From the NCBI GenBank assembly GCA_035578175.1, contig JAQMRL010000004.1, positions 75,183,901-75,247,900 on the forward strand: a stretch of 64,000 nt of DNA, written 5' to 3'. Position 1 is the first letter of the stretch; every line of letters starts with the position of its first letter. A program made the translations under genes and the position numbers. This document shows positions 54,663-64,000 of this stretch, piece by piece. The notes beneath the pieces are model-generated. The model saw only the letters and a program-made list of their open reading frames with translations. It did not search any database and was not told where the DNA came from. The DNA comes from Catonia carolina. Lineage: Eukaryota > Arthropoda > Insecta > Hemiptera > Achilidae.

Positions 54663-55132
54663 CTGCCCAGAGCAGTCAGCCCAGACTGTCTGAGCAGACA
54701 TAACTGTCTCTGACTCTGGGCAGACATAACTGTCTGCCCAGAGCAGACAGGTGGAGTGTCAAATTATTTACACCCAATCTGTTCGTTACAGGGCTAAAAT
54801 AAATAGTTCTGTTTCTTATCACATGGTCAGCCAATTAAATGACTGAATCATTTAAGGACAGAAGAGGTAGAGGTGTAAAAGACACTAATCAAGAGTTATC
54901 TCCTCTGAAAGTAATGGATTTCATTATACAGCCAGACCCTGTGGTGAATGAAGGTGTCATTTGCAGAGTGGAAAATATGTGGTTTTCAGAGGGCTCGGCA
55001 TGCTGATGAGCGTACTTTTCCACTCAGTGAGGAAGGCAATGGTAAACCACCTCACTCCTCGTTTTACTTAGTAAAACCTCTGCAGGTTCAAACCAGCCTT
55101 TCGGCTGTTGACCTAAACAACAACAACAACAT
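54663..55132 (+). mobile_element. S1 SINE copy with rearranged 5' head
   Basis: S1 body and tail are intact and TSD CAACATTAA brackets 54663-55132. The first ~72 bp are extra: CTGCCCAGAGCAG, its inverted CTCTGGGCAG, and two GCAGACATAACTGTCT units precede the normal GCAGACAGGTGGAG. Confidence 0.85.
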
Positions 55133-55144
55133 TAACATTATTAA

Positions 55145-55409
55145 CATTGTTGTTGTTGTTTAGGTCAGCAGCCAAAAGGCTGGTTTAAACCTCTAGAGGT
55201 TTTCCTAAGTAAAAACGAGGAGTAAGGTGGTTTACCTGTGCCTTCCTCACTGAGTTGAAAGAGTATGCTTATCAGCATGCCAGGCCCTCCGAAAAGCACT
55301 CACTTTCCACCCTGCAAATGACACCTTTACTTCATTCACCACAGGGTCTGGCTGCATAGTGAAATTCATCACTCTCAGAGGAGATAACTCTGACTAGTGT
55401 CTTTTACAC
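55145..55409 (-). mobile_element. S1 SINE copy, 5'-truncated, tail-to-tail with previous
   Basis: S1 in reverse from (TTG)n to GTGTCTTTTACACC. TTATTAACATT flanks both sides. With the plus copy ending 12 bp away it forms an inverted SINE pair. Confidence 0.87.
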
Positions 55410-55480
55410 CTTATTAACATTAACATTAGTAATTGCATTTAAGCGAACATAGATATTTTAAGCGAATTTCACCACAGAAT

Positions 55481-55655
55481 AAAATCCGGTGTGGTAAACT
55501 CCAGATTCTCTTCAGATCACACGACTTTCTCTTACCAATGTAAATAATAACAAAATCTAACCTAATATTTGTCATGAGTGAATGACGGTAAATGAAAATC
55601 AAACTCCGATGGACTTTAAAATACGGAATATCACTATAAAAGTCAGATTCACGAA
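55481..55655 (+). mobile_element. Family B left-end fragment, old
   Basis: AAAATCCGGTGTGGTAAACTCC, CACACGACTTTCTCTTACCAATG, TCATGAGTGAATGACG and AAAATACGGAATATCAC are in family order. It is interrupted by a 20-bp duplication-like stretch in the first hairpin. Confidence 0.6.
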
Positions 55656-55671
55656 AGAAAACACCTGTCTT

Positions 55672-55840
55672 TTTTTGGTTTAACGTCCGACTGTTCTGCA
55701 ATTTTACTGCTAATGCAAACAGTGAAGGATGAAATGATTTTGTTGTAACGTATGAAAATATGCCGTGCCTGCATGGGATTCGAACCCAAGACCGCATGAT
55801 GAGAGGCGAGCACGTTACCAACTACGCCAATGGGGCCGGC
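55672..55840 (-). mobile_element. S2 tRNA-type SINE
   Basis: Minus strand: GGCCCCATTGGCGTAGTTGG, GGTTCGAATCCCATGCAGG, CATTTCATCCTTCACTG, AGTCGGACGTTAAACCAAAA. TSD AAACACCTGTCTTTT on both sides, the clearest of the three S2 copies. Confidence 0.88.
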
Positions 55841-55884
55841 AAACACCTGTCTTTTAAACAGTAATATCTTTTGAACCGTTGTAT

Positions 55885-56192
55885 GTAAAAATAATTACGA
55901 TATATCAAATTAAAGCTTGGTTTTTTGTCGGTTACAGGATTATATTAACATCTTTGTAGAAACATACATTTTTAAGTAGTCGTGAACAAAGTAATAGTAC
56001 CTTGAAGTTGGATATACTGGAAAAGTTGTTATAAACCGAGTACTTTTTACTTTCTCTTGCCTATATGAATATACAGGAAGGAAAGTATTGTTTTCATGTC
56101 GATTTTTCGAAATCGAGTTTTCACCGGATCTATACGTTTTCAGACCCCCTGAACCCAAAAAACATGTTTTTAGCGACTGGTCTGTGTGTGTG

Positions 56193-56225
<33 letters not shown>

Positions 56226-57069
56226 CTGTGTGTGAACAGAATATCTCAAGAACGGAACATCGTACGAACTTGAAACTTAAGTTACATACCACTACCGGAC
56301 GCGACACGAACATTTTCATCAAAATCGGTCAACCGGAAGTAGTAGTTTATTCGTATAATTTTTCAGTTTTTGCGATTTTCTCAAAAACTGGTCCAACGAT
56401 TTTTTTTAAAATCGCCTTTTTTACTCAATTTTTATTCTCTACAAGATAGGGTAGGCGCCATGTTTGCTGAAATTCTCGGTGAGGCTGTTTTCACGTAAAA
56501 ACGTTGTTTTTTTAAAATTACGGCTTTAATATAAATTTTAGCGCAAAAACTTATATAATAAAAGTTGTAGAGAATTTAAAAACCTACAACTTCTGTTTCA
56601 AACATTTTTTTGTATAACGCTTAGTTTAGCGGTAATTTGCGATTTTCTGTTTTTTTTCTCACGAAAACGTGAGAAAAATCGATGTTTTTAACATTTCGGT
56701 CTTAGTATGCATTTTACGACAAAAGTGTATATAATTAAATTTACAGAAAATTAAAAGATCTACAACTTTTGTTTAGAGCATTTTTCTCTACAGAGCCTAG
56801 TTTAGCGTGAAAGCGTGATTTTCCGTATTTTTAAGCCAAACAGAGTTCGATTGTCATTTTGCGTCATTCACTCATGATTAAAATAAGGTTATGTTTTTGA
56901 GGTTAGTTTTTGTTTATTTCTAATATTTTATTAATAATGTTAGGTTTATTATTAATCATTTGCATTGGCAAGAGAAAGTTGTGTGAGTGTTTCACACCAG
57001 ATTTTTGAAAATGTTAATGTAATCCTGTAACCAACAATAAAACAAGCTTTAATTTGATGTATCGTGACT
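55885..57069. repeat. Inverted flanks (~65 bp) around a family B copy
   Basis: ACGATATATCAAATTAAAGC ... GGTTACAGGATTATATTAACAT (55897-55953) recurs in reverse at 57010-57069, right after the B copy. It suggests an older MITE or duplicated target around 56045-57006. Confidence 0.65.
56045..57006 (-). mobile_element. Family B copy, full length
   Basis: Intact, with ends TTTTTACTTTCTCTTGCC and GTTTCACACCAGATTTTT. The microsatellite is (GT)n with interruptions at 56181-56234. It faces 57307-58254 in inverted orientation. Confidence 0.93.

Positions 57070-57070
<1 letters not shown>

Positions 57071-57112
<42 letters not shown>
57071..57112. repeat. T42 homopolymer
   Basis: Uninterrupted run of 42 T. 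It could be the poly(A) of a minus-strand retroelement or an expanded slippage tract. Confidence 0.95.
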
Positions 57113-57116
<4 letters not shown>

Positions 57117-57306
57117 CCGAGGCGGCGAGAAAAACTCATGTTCACTTCCTCACGATGGAGGAAGTAGAAAATATATCGTATTTTACAAAGCAATGATTTT
57201 CTGTTAATGTTTATTGTATCACTGTTTTCCATAATAGTAACACAACAAACCAGCCAAATATTATGTTATTCCGTAAGATTGTATTTGATCAATCACGATG
57301 TATTTG

Positions 57307-58254
57307 AAAAAAATCTGGTGTGAAACACTCACACAACTTTCTCTTGCCAATGCAAATGATTAATAATAAACCTAACATTATTAATAAAATATTAGCAATA
57401 AACAAACAACTAACCTCAAAAACATAACCTTATTTTAATCATGAGTGAATGACGCAAAATGACAATCGTACTCAGTTTGGCTTAAAAATACGGAAAATCA
57501 CGCTTTCACGCTAAACTACGCTCTGTAGAGAAAAATGCTCTAAACAAAAGTTGTAGATCTTTTAATTTTCTATAAATTTAATTATATACACTTTTGTCGT
57601 AAAATGCATACTAAGACCGAAATGTTAAAAAAATCGATTTTTCTCACGTTTTCGTGAGAAAAAAAACAGAAAATCGCTAATTACCGCTAAACTAAGCGTT
57701 ATACAAAAAAATGTTAGAAATAAAAGTTGTAGAATTTTAAATTCTCTACAACTTTTATTATATAAGTTTTTGCGCTAAAATTTATATTAAAGCCGTAACC
57801 TTAAAAAAACAACGTTTTTACGTGAAAACAGCCTCACCGAGAATTTCACCAAACATGGCGCCTACCCTATCTTGTAGAGAATAAAAAATTGAGTAAAATA
57901 GGCGATTTTAAAAAAAATCGTAGGACCAGTTTTTGAGAAAATCGCAAAAAAGTGAAAAATTATACGAATAAACTACTACTTCCGGTTGACCGATTTTGAT
58001 GAAAATGTTCGTGTCGGGTCCGGTAGTGGTATGTAACTTAAGTTTCAAGTTTCAAGTTCGTACGATGTTCCGTTCTTGAGATATTCTGTTCACACACAGA
58101 CACACACACACACAGACCAATCGCTAAAAACATGTTTTTTGGGTTCAGGGGGTCTGAAAACGTATAGATCCGGTGAAAACTCGATTTCGAAAAATCGACA
58201 TGAAAACAATACTTTTCTTCCTATATATTCATATAGGCAAGAGAAAGTAAAAAT
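57307..58254 (+). mobile_element. Family B copy, full length
   Basis: Ends AAAAAAATCTGGTGTGAAAC and GGCAAGAGAAAGTAAAAAT. Short CA tract (CACACACAGACACACACACA). It is the mirror partner of 56045-57006 across a 300-bp spacer. Confidence 0.93.
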
Positions 58255-59046
58255 ACAATTTTTTCTTCAAAAACAAAACCTTTACTTAATTATACATATA
58301 TCTCGTTAATTGTGTTTTTCGAAATAATTTTGTAGAACAAAAACATGCAAAATACTTTGTTTTATAAAAATACGTAATTTCCGGCAAGTTTCAGGTACTT
58401 AAAAAAAATTAAGATAGTTTTCCGAAATGGTTTTACAATCCGCATATTTCTCCTTCCTGCCGGAGGCCATCAAGTTACAGATAGTATAAATATTTTTATT
58501 GAAATATCGCAGAACAATTTAAAAAAATCGTTAATTAACGGTTTTCGTTACAAAAACATTCCATTATAATTTGATAATAAAATGAACGGGGTTGGTAACG
58601 TCACAAATTATTAAAAATTGATTTAAAAAAATAATCAAAAAATTAGATGCCACTAATAATTAGGATACAACGAGTAATTAATTAACCAATCAAAAGCTAT
58701 TTGAATATTAATAACTAATAAAATATATTGGTTAAGATTATACGAAAAGAGGTTATTTTGGAATCGGTAAGTAATTCAAGGAATGAGGGGTTGCTCTTTG
58801 TCTTCCCGAAGGAATAGAATAAATAGAAAGACGAGGAGAAAATCCAGAACCCCTACACTTCATCTGTTATCCTCTTTTCTTAGGGAACAACGAAGGATAT
58901 TCCACAGTATGGGGCGGAAATGGGGGGAGAGAGCATGGCCAACGCCAACCAAACTCTTCTCTCTCCTGTCTACCGTTTCCCGTAGAGGTCGTTCCTTGTT
59001 CACAGTTGATTCATCGATCGTCTCCACACAACTATACCACTACTAC

Positions 59047-59091
<45 letters not shown>

Positions 59092-59243
59092 TACTACTAC
59101 TAAACTGTACTATACCAGCGTAAGTGATGTCTCTTTGTGTCGTGGTCTAGTTTCTCTTAAAATTTTATTATCTATCATGTCTATAAAAATAAATTTCAAA
59201 AATATTATTTTTAAAATTTAATAAAAGTATATTTCTGTGCTCT
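58255..59243. other. Unassigned region; (TTA)n microsatellite
   Basis: 58783-59103 is open on the plus strand (MRGCSLSSRRNRINRKTRRK...), but the end is a TAT/TTA microsatellite (59048-59090) and no motif is seen. It is richer in GC than its surroundings and could be an exon or old repeat. Confidence 0.4.
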
Positions 59244-59887
59244 AGAGGTAAAGGGTGTTAACTCCAATTTTGGCATAATTAAGTTTAAAAATCAGCAAGA
59301 AAGCTCCATAAAAGTTGCAGTAACCGTATTAACTCCATTGTACATACCTCAATTGTATATAACTCCATTGTATTGTATATTGTATAATTATGTGGAAGAT
59401 TTTTAAAAAGACTACTAATTTTAACTCTAATTGAATGTATACTCGTAAATTGATAAGTTTTTTTTATTTTGAATTATTTTGATTTTATTGTCTTACTGAT
59501 AGGCCTCAGAATTTGCTGGAATTCTGTATTTTTCAAACATTGTTGTGAATAAAATCTGTTTCTTTATCAGAATAGAGTTAGCACATTATATTTTGTCTAA
59601 GTTTTGTTTTCGTTTGATTAACTCAAGTTACATTAGGGGTTAACACTAATGTAATTAAAACGCAGAAAGATAAAAAAGAGTATGAAGTCATGTGGGTGGT
59701 CAGGGGGTAGCAGAAGTTAAGAAAGTTGTTTAGTCATTTAGTCATAAATCTCTGTATCAGAAGCTATTTTATTTGGTACTAATTTTAAAAAAACTCTCAC
59801 CTTCAGAAACTTTTTACAAAATAAAAAACTTCATGTTTTTGGTTCTTCTGAAAAATTACAAAAATGGAGTTAACTTCCTTTACCTCT
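59244..59887. mobile_element. MITE with AGAGGTAAAGG...GTTAACTCC ends
   Basis: Left AGAGGTAAAGGGTGTTAACT-CC and right complement of AGAGGTAAAGGAAGTTAACT-CC. TTAACTCC- or TAACTCC-like words recur at 59265, 59330 and 59358. It ends exactly where the LINE sequence begins. The TSD is unclear. Confidence 0.65.
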
Positions 59888-59890
59888 TAG

Positions 59891-61099
59891 GTACAGATTT
59901 ATGTTCGTAAAAGGCTAGGAATTAAATACAAAGAATTGAAAGTTGTCTACAGTCTGTATAAGAATCAAACGGCTGTTTTGAGAATCGAGGGGTATGAAAA
60001 AGAGGCTGCTGTAAGAAAAGGTGTACGACAAGGTTGTTCTTTGTCACCAGTACTTTTTAACTTGTACATAAAAGAGGCTATAAATGAAGTGAAGGAGAAA
60101 TTTGACGCAGGAATAAAAATTCAAGGAGAAACAATAAAAATGCTGAGATTCGCCGATGATATAGTAGTATTAGCCGAGACAAAGAAAGAACTAGAGGATG
60201 CCTTAAATGGAATGGATGAGATCTTGAGAAAGGATTACTTCATGAAAATTAATAAGAACAAAACGAAAGTGTTGTGCAGCAGCAAAAGTGGTTTAGAAGA
60301 GATGGGAAATTTAAAAGTAGGCAACGAAAACATACAGGAAGTTGGGGAATTCTGCTATCTAGGGAGTAAAATAACAAAGGATGGTAGAAGTACAAGTGAT
60401 ATCAAGAGTAGAATTGCTTAAGCTAGAAAAGCCTTTGAAATGAAAAACAGCTTACTGACTACAATCATTGATTTACAGATTAGGAAAAATTTCTTAAAAC
60501 ATTATGTTTGGAGTGTAGCATTATACGGGAGTGAAACGTGGGTGATAGGGGCTGTAGAAAAGAAGAGGATAGAAGCTTTTGAAATGTGGTGTTATAGGAA
60601 AATGTTAAAGATTAGGTGGGTGGACAAAATAATTAATTTAGAGGTTCTTAGGCGAGTGGATGAAAAAAGAAGTATATGGAACCATCTTACCAAAAGAAGG
60701 GATAGGCTAGTGGGGCATATCCTAAGACATCCAGGAATTGGACTATTAATAATGGAGGTTAATATTGAGGGAGTAAATTGTAGAGGAAGACAAAGATTAG
60801 AATATATAAAGCAAATTACAAAAGATGTAGGGTGTTACAGGTATGTAGATATGAAACGACTTGCGCAAGATAGAACAGATTGGAGAACTGCATCAAACCA
60901 GTCGAGACTGACAAAAAAAATAAAAAAAATATTTAAATTTAAGTTCTCAACAGACAATATAAATCCCCTAATACAGAAAATTTCAAGACAAAACTTAACC
61001 CACCGACGCCTACGAAGAAAATTGAGTAGAGATCTAATAACAAAATATATAAAAGTAATGGTTAAAATATATTCATATATTATTTTACAGATTTCATAA
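59891..61099 (+). pseudogene. Non-LTR retrotransposon RT and C-terminal region, one stop
   Basis: A 5'-truncated LINE polyprotein readable in one frame from 59891 to 61099. It begins VRKRLGIKYKELKVVYSLYK. GVRQGCSLSPVLFNLYIKEA is RT block 4/B, and RFADDIVVLAET contains the catalytic FADD of the palm. YFMKINKNKTKVL and EFCYLGSKITKDG follow, then the C-terminal LYGSETWVIG ... FEMWCYRKMLKIRWVD ... RRDRLVGHILRHPG ... YIKQITKDV. A single TAA at 60419-60421 (RIA-stop-ARKAF, probably CAA or similar originally) interrupts it. The endonuclease and N-terminal half of the RT are missing. The sequence resembles insect endonuclease-RT LINEs of RTE or a related clade; clade not certain. The terminal CCAGTCGAGACTGACAAAAA hairpin at 60896-60915 matches the S1 tail structure. 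Confidence 0.85.
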
Positions 61100-61204
61100 T
61101 TCTTTAACATTTCACTTTTGTAATTATAATATTTTATTATGTGTTGTTGAGATCTTTATTACTCATGTAGCCTACACTAAACATTTTTCGTTTCTTATTT
61201 CATT

Positions 61205-61262
61205 TTGTTTATTGTTGTTTCTTTTTGTCATCAGTCTCTCGACTGGTTTGATTCATTCATCT
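61205..61262 (-). mobile_element. LINE 3' tip, inverted
   Basis: The reverse complement reads AATCAAACCAGTCGAGAGAC-TGATGACAAAAAGAAACAAC, the same tail hairpin as the LINE just upstream. It overlaps no coding. Confidence 0.6.
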
Positions 61263-61844
61263 CTTAAACAGGACATTGAGCCTAATCCTTGACAGAGGAT
61301 GATGATGATGATTTATTGGCTTACGCCTTACAACAAAATATTAATTAAGTTATTAATAAGAAACTTGAGCTCGTCGCTTATTACATAGTGATGAAATGCA
61401 AGACAAACACACACACACATTTCCTGTTCAACTGAGAGAACGAGGTAAAGTCGTCACCCGGAGACGAAGGTTCCTGGTTCTAATCCTAGTAAAGATAGTT
61501 ACTTTTAAACTGATTTGAATGCTAGACAGTGGCTACCGGTGTACTTTGATGGTTAGGGTTCAATTAACCATACTCTCTCAGGAATGGTCGACCTGAGTCT
61601 GTACAAGACTACACCTCATTTACACGTCATACACATCATCCTCATCTCATTGGGTCATGGGGTTGCTTATTGTTCTGAATTGAACAGATTGCAACGTACA
61701 CACATTAGGGATTACAAAAAAAAACTGAGAGAAGTCTCTTGCGCTTCTTGTTTTTTATATTTATTTATGTCGGAAAGCCCAGCTCGCACAAGTAACTGCT
61801 TCCATTGCTATTATTGGGTAATAATGTTTCTTTAATCTCGTACG
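61263..61844. other. Unassigned region
   Basis: Begins with a (GAT)n-rich run (61298-61312). An 83-codon frame at 61584-61835 shows no motif. A tRNA-SINE-like stretch may occur at 61440-61500 (GTCACCCGGAGACGAAGGTTCCTGG), too weak to call. Confidence 0.4.
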
Positions 61845-61887
61845 TTAGTGTGCCGTAACCAAAAAAAAAAAGGTTGAGGACCACTAG
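61845..61887. mobile_element. hAT terminal fragment
   Basis: The reverse complement reads TAGTGGTCCTCAACCTTTTT then TTGGTTACGGCACAC, like hAT MITE ends (CAGTGGTTCTCAACC). The partner was not found. Confidence 0.45.
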
Positions 61888-62669
61888 TTTTAAGTCACGT
61901 GGTTTTAAATTGGCCATATACGACGAAAAATAATAAATATTATTTTTACACCTTGCCAAAAAGTTTTATTTCAGAAAATCTCCATTTGTATTTATAAAAA
62001 TATGATGGATAAAAAGTAAAATATGGAATGAAACCGGGAAAAACAATAAAGAAAAGTTTATTTTAATTCACGCTGATTAGAATAGTTATTGTAGTCTATA
62101 GATGTTAAATAAACATATCTAACGTGGTTTAATCAGGTGTACAGATATACAATACAAGGTCTACAAGAGTGTATGAATAAATAAAACAAGGTACTGTCAG
62201 TTATGGTACTGACATAATAATGTACGCGTGAACAGTAATAACAAATAACAATAACAACAGTAAATATAAATTGCATGCCTACTGACCAAGCACAAATAAT
62301 ATTATATTAGTACACATAGTTGACCTATTTTACTTACTTACATACCACCAATGTTTTCTATCAGTGTAATACAGAATACAAAATGTATTGTACTTAGTTA
62401 AAAGCAGAACCATCACTGACCTGTAACAAAAGATAACAAAAATATATTAATATAAAATCTATAAATACATCCAAATAAAAATACAATGAATAAATAAATT
62501 TAATTATAAAAAACATCCCTCCACGCCAGACTAACAAAGCAGATTTTCAACCTGTTTAAAAATCACAAGAACAAGCTGGTTTAAAGAAATAGATAAAGAC
62601 CTTGTCAACAACGTAAGACTCAGAAACCATAAAAGATAATGCAAAATTTAGATATATAATACAGAAATT
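61888..62669. other. Unassigned AT-rich region
   Basis: No supported feature. Confidence 0.4.
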
Positions 62670-63055
62670 GGAGTTTCAGGAGAGGAAAAAACCTACTTGC
62701 GGAAGAGGGAGAAAGTGGACTCAGGACGACAAAGAGCACCAATCGAGAAAGATGAAAGAGGCTTGGGCTAGGAAGTTGATTAAGCCCTCTGAAATTGGCT
62801 ATTCGAAAAAATAACATCCCCGGCACCAAGAAATAAGTAATGAACTGAGAATTTACAAAATGACAACAAAAATCATCTCCAACAGAGAAAAGTTCAAGAG
62901 TTTAATAAAAAAAAAACCTAGAGTTTCACCAGGAAAACCCAATAAACGCTAAGAAATAATCCGAAAAAATGAAAGAGAATTCAAGAAAGATGAAGGAAAC
63001 ATGGGCCGAAAGGTTGATTAATCGTACACTTTAAATAGGGTGATTCGAAAAAACC
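62670..63055 (+). repeat. Diverged tandem duplication
   Basis: GAGTTTCAGGAGAGGAAAAAACC ... AAAGATGAAAGAGGCTTGGGCTAGGAAGTTGATTAAGC ... GGCTATTCGAAAAAATA (62670-62815) repeats in diverged form as GAGTTTCACCAGGAAAACCC ... AGGGTGATTCGAAAAAAC (62925-63053). Confidence 0.6.
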
Positions 63056-63137
63056 CTTGCATGCGAAGACGGGTCTCATTGTTGGTGACAATTTTTAAAA
63101 ACGCTTACTTTTGACTTATAGCAAAAACCATTAGTGA

Positions 63138-63368
63138 TTTCTGTATCTAGTCTTTAAGAGGAATCGAATGACACTATTTTTGTTTCCAAATTTCGATTTT
63201 CATTTGTTGACTTCCGATTATGAGCCACTTTCGGCTGATACCGAAACTTCAAACCCAATGATTTCTGTATCTACGTTTTAAGTCGAATCGAATAACACCA
63301 TTATTGTTCCCAAATTCGGAATTTGATTACTTGACTTCCGGTAGCAACCGGAACTTCAAACCCATTGT
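63138..63368 (+). repeat. Two tandem ~105-125 bp modules
   Basis: Each starts ATTTCTGTATCTA, continues AATCGAAT(G/A)ACAC(T/C)AT, TTGACTTCCG and ACTTCAAACCCA(A/T)TG. The first unit carries an extra TTCGGCTGATACC stretch. Confidence 0.75.
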
Positions 63369-64000
63369 AGGCCCACTAACTTTAGGTGTAGATTACGAAT
63401 CCGGAAACCGTTGTTGCTATCTTGTAGTTTCTGACGTCCGGGTATGATGGAAGGACAAAGAAAACTGATAAATAACAATTTTAAAAATTGTCACAATAAC
63501 TGGGTAAAAAAAACTTAGAACTGTACTCAACCAGGTGTACATCAAAATGAGAAGGGAATGTTATTGGTTATGATGGCATTGATTGATCTACAAAGTCGAT
63601 GTTTGTGTATGTGCTAGTAGCAGTGATAGCAACATAAGAAAAACACAGTCCTATACAGCTCCGTTGTGTCAACTGAACGTGCAAACGACTGTATAGTTGT
63701 GAGAAAGGAATTCCCCTTCCACTCCACATCACGTGTAATACTAGTCGAACCGTATAAAAACAGCAGCTTGAACGCTACTACTCTGCCTGATATTATTAGC
63801 TACTATTATAAGAAAAAAAACCATTAATACAACAGGTCCCTCTTTCACTTCCCGCTCAAAAAACGTTATCACACTTAATAATTTCACGACTTTGACTATG
63901 TCAAATGTTTTTAATTCAATTAAAAACCGGTTTTTGCCGACTTTATTTTTTCTCCTATTTTCACTCATTTTATATGAACTCAGAACTGAACCGAGTCAAC
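63369..64000. other. Unassigned window end
   Basis: No recognised repeats. A 75-codon minus frame (63741-63968) has no motif. Confidence 0.4.

Noticed and set aside
58783..59103. 106-codon frame as a gene
   Set aside because: Basic low-complexity N-terminus and a microsatellite C-terminus, with no motif or conserved neighbour; left as unassigned.
1..64000. CRISPR arrays, bacterial operons, LTR retrotransposons or integrated viruses
   Set aside because: No evenly spaced repeats, no paired LTRs, no integrase, protease or capsid-like frames, and no bacterial gene organisation were found.

Overview
This window looks like repeat-dense, AT-rich nuclear DNA from an arthropod, most likely an insect. 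I found no intact host protein gene, rRNA or tRNA gene. The few long open frames belong to transposable elements or run through repeats. The organism call is inference, resting on the mix of element types, abundant unmutated CpG in the microsatellites and very short open frames. I cannot name a species.

Most of the sequence is built from a few recurring families, whose labels are mine. Family B is a ~930-990 bp non-autonomous element with about 15 copies or large pieces plus several end fragments. It has terminal hairpins, a subterminal inverted repeat, a fixed internal (CA)n/(CG)n microsatellite and two ~176 bp internal modules, an architecture like Helentron-associated (HINE/DINE-1) elements. 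S1 is a ~390 bp SINE-like retroelement with an (AAC)n tail and 9-12 bp target-site duplications (TSDs). It has 19 copies plus fragments, in younger and older subfamilies. S2 and S3 are tRNA-type SINEs. DNA transposons include two internally deleted IS630-Tc1-mariner copies, one inverted-duplicated relative, a scrambled SETMAR-like mariner, pogo/Tigger-like MITEs, hAT pieces, TTAA-flanked piggyBac-like elements (F, H and one at 50.2 kb), a 1,010-bp foldback element and two MITEs with GTGTTA-type inverted ends. Non-LTR retrotransposons are present only as 3' fragments: one RT-bearing LINE at 59.9-61.1 kb, RTE-like tails and jockey-like tails.

Layout: 0-7 kb holds a B end, a Helitron-like element carrying S1, a pogo-like element, family B and a hAT element with a nested mariner. 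7-15 kb holds family B copies, element C, a GC-rich island with a histone-type 3' stem-loop, and S1. 16-19 kb holds S2, the foldback element and a TTAA element containing a B copy. 20-31 kb holds paired TTAA elements F, a pogo MITE, the inverted mariner, a LINE fragment rewritten by local palindromes, and Tc1-like and C/G elements. 31-38.8 kb holds B, jockey, B with two S1 insertions, and the second Helitron-like copy with a mariner and a MITE. 40-50 kb holds LINE tails and nested old SINEs. 50-58 kb holds a TTAA element in an SINE and several B copies, two as an inverted pair. 59-61 kb holds a MITE next to the RT-bearing LINE. 62.6-63.4 kb holds two diverged tandem-repeat pairs.

The nesting gives a relative insertion order, and several insertions have an unoccupied paralogous site in this same window, so boundaries and TSDs can be read directly. 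The LINE and S1 share the same 3' hairpin tail, which suggests S1 is mobilised by that LINE. The most unusual items are the family B architecture, the SINE-LINE tail sharing, the histone-like stem-loop island, and clusters of quasi-palindromes that look like template switching.
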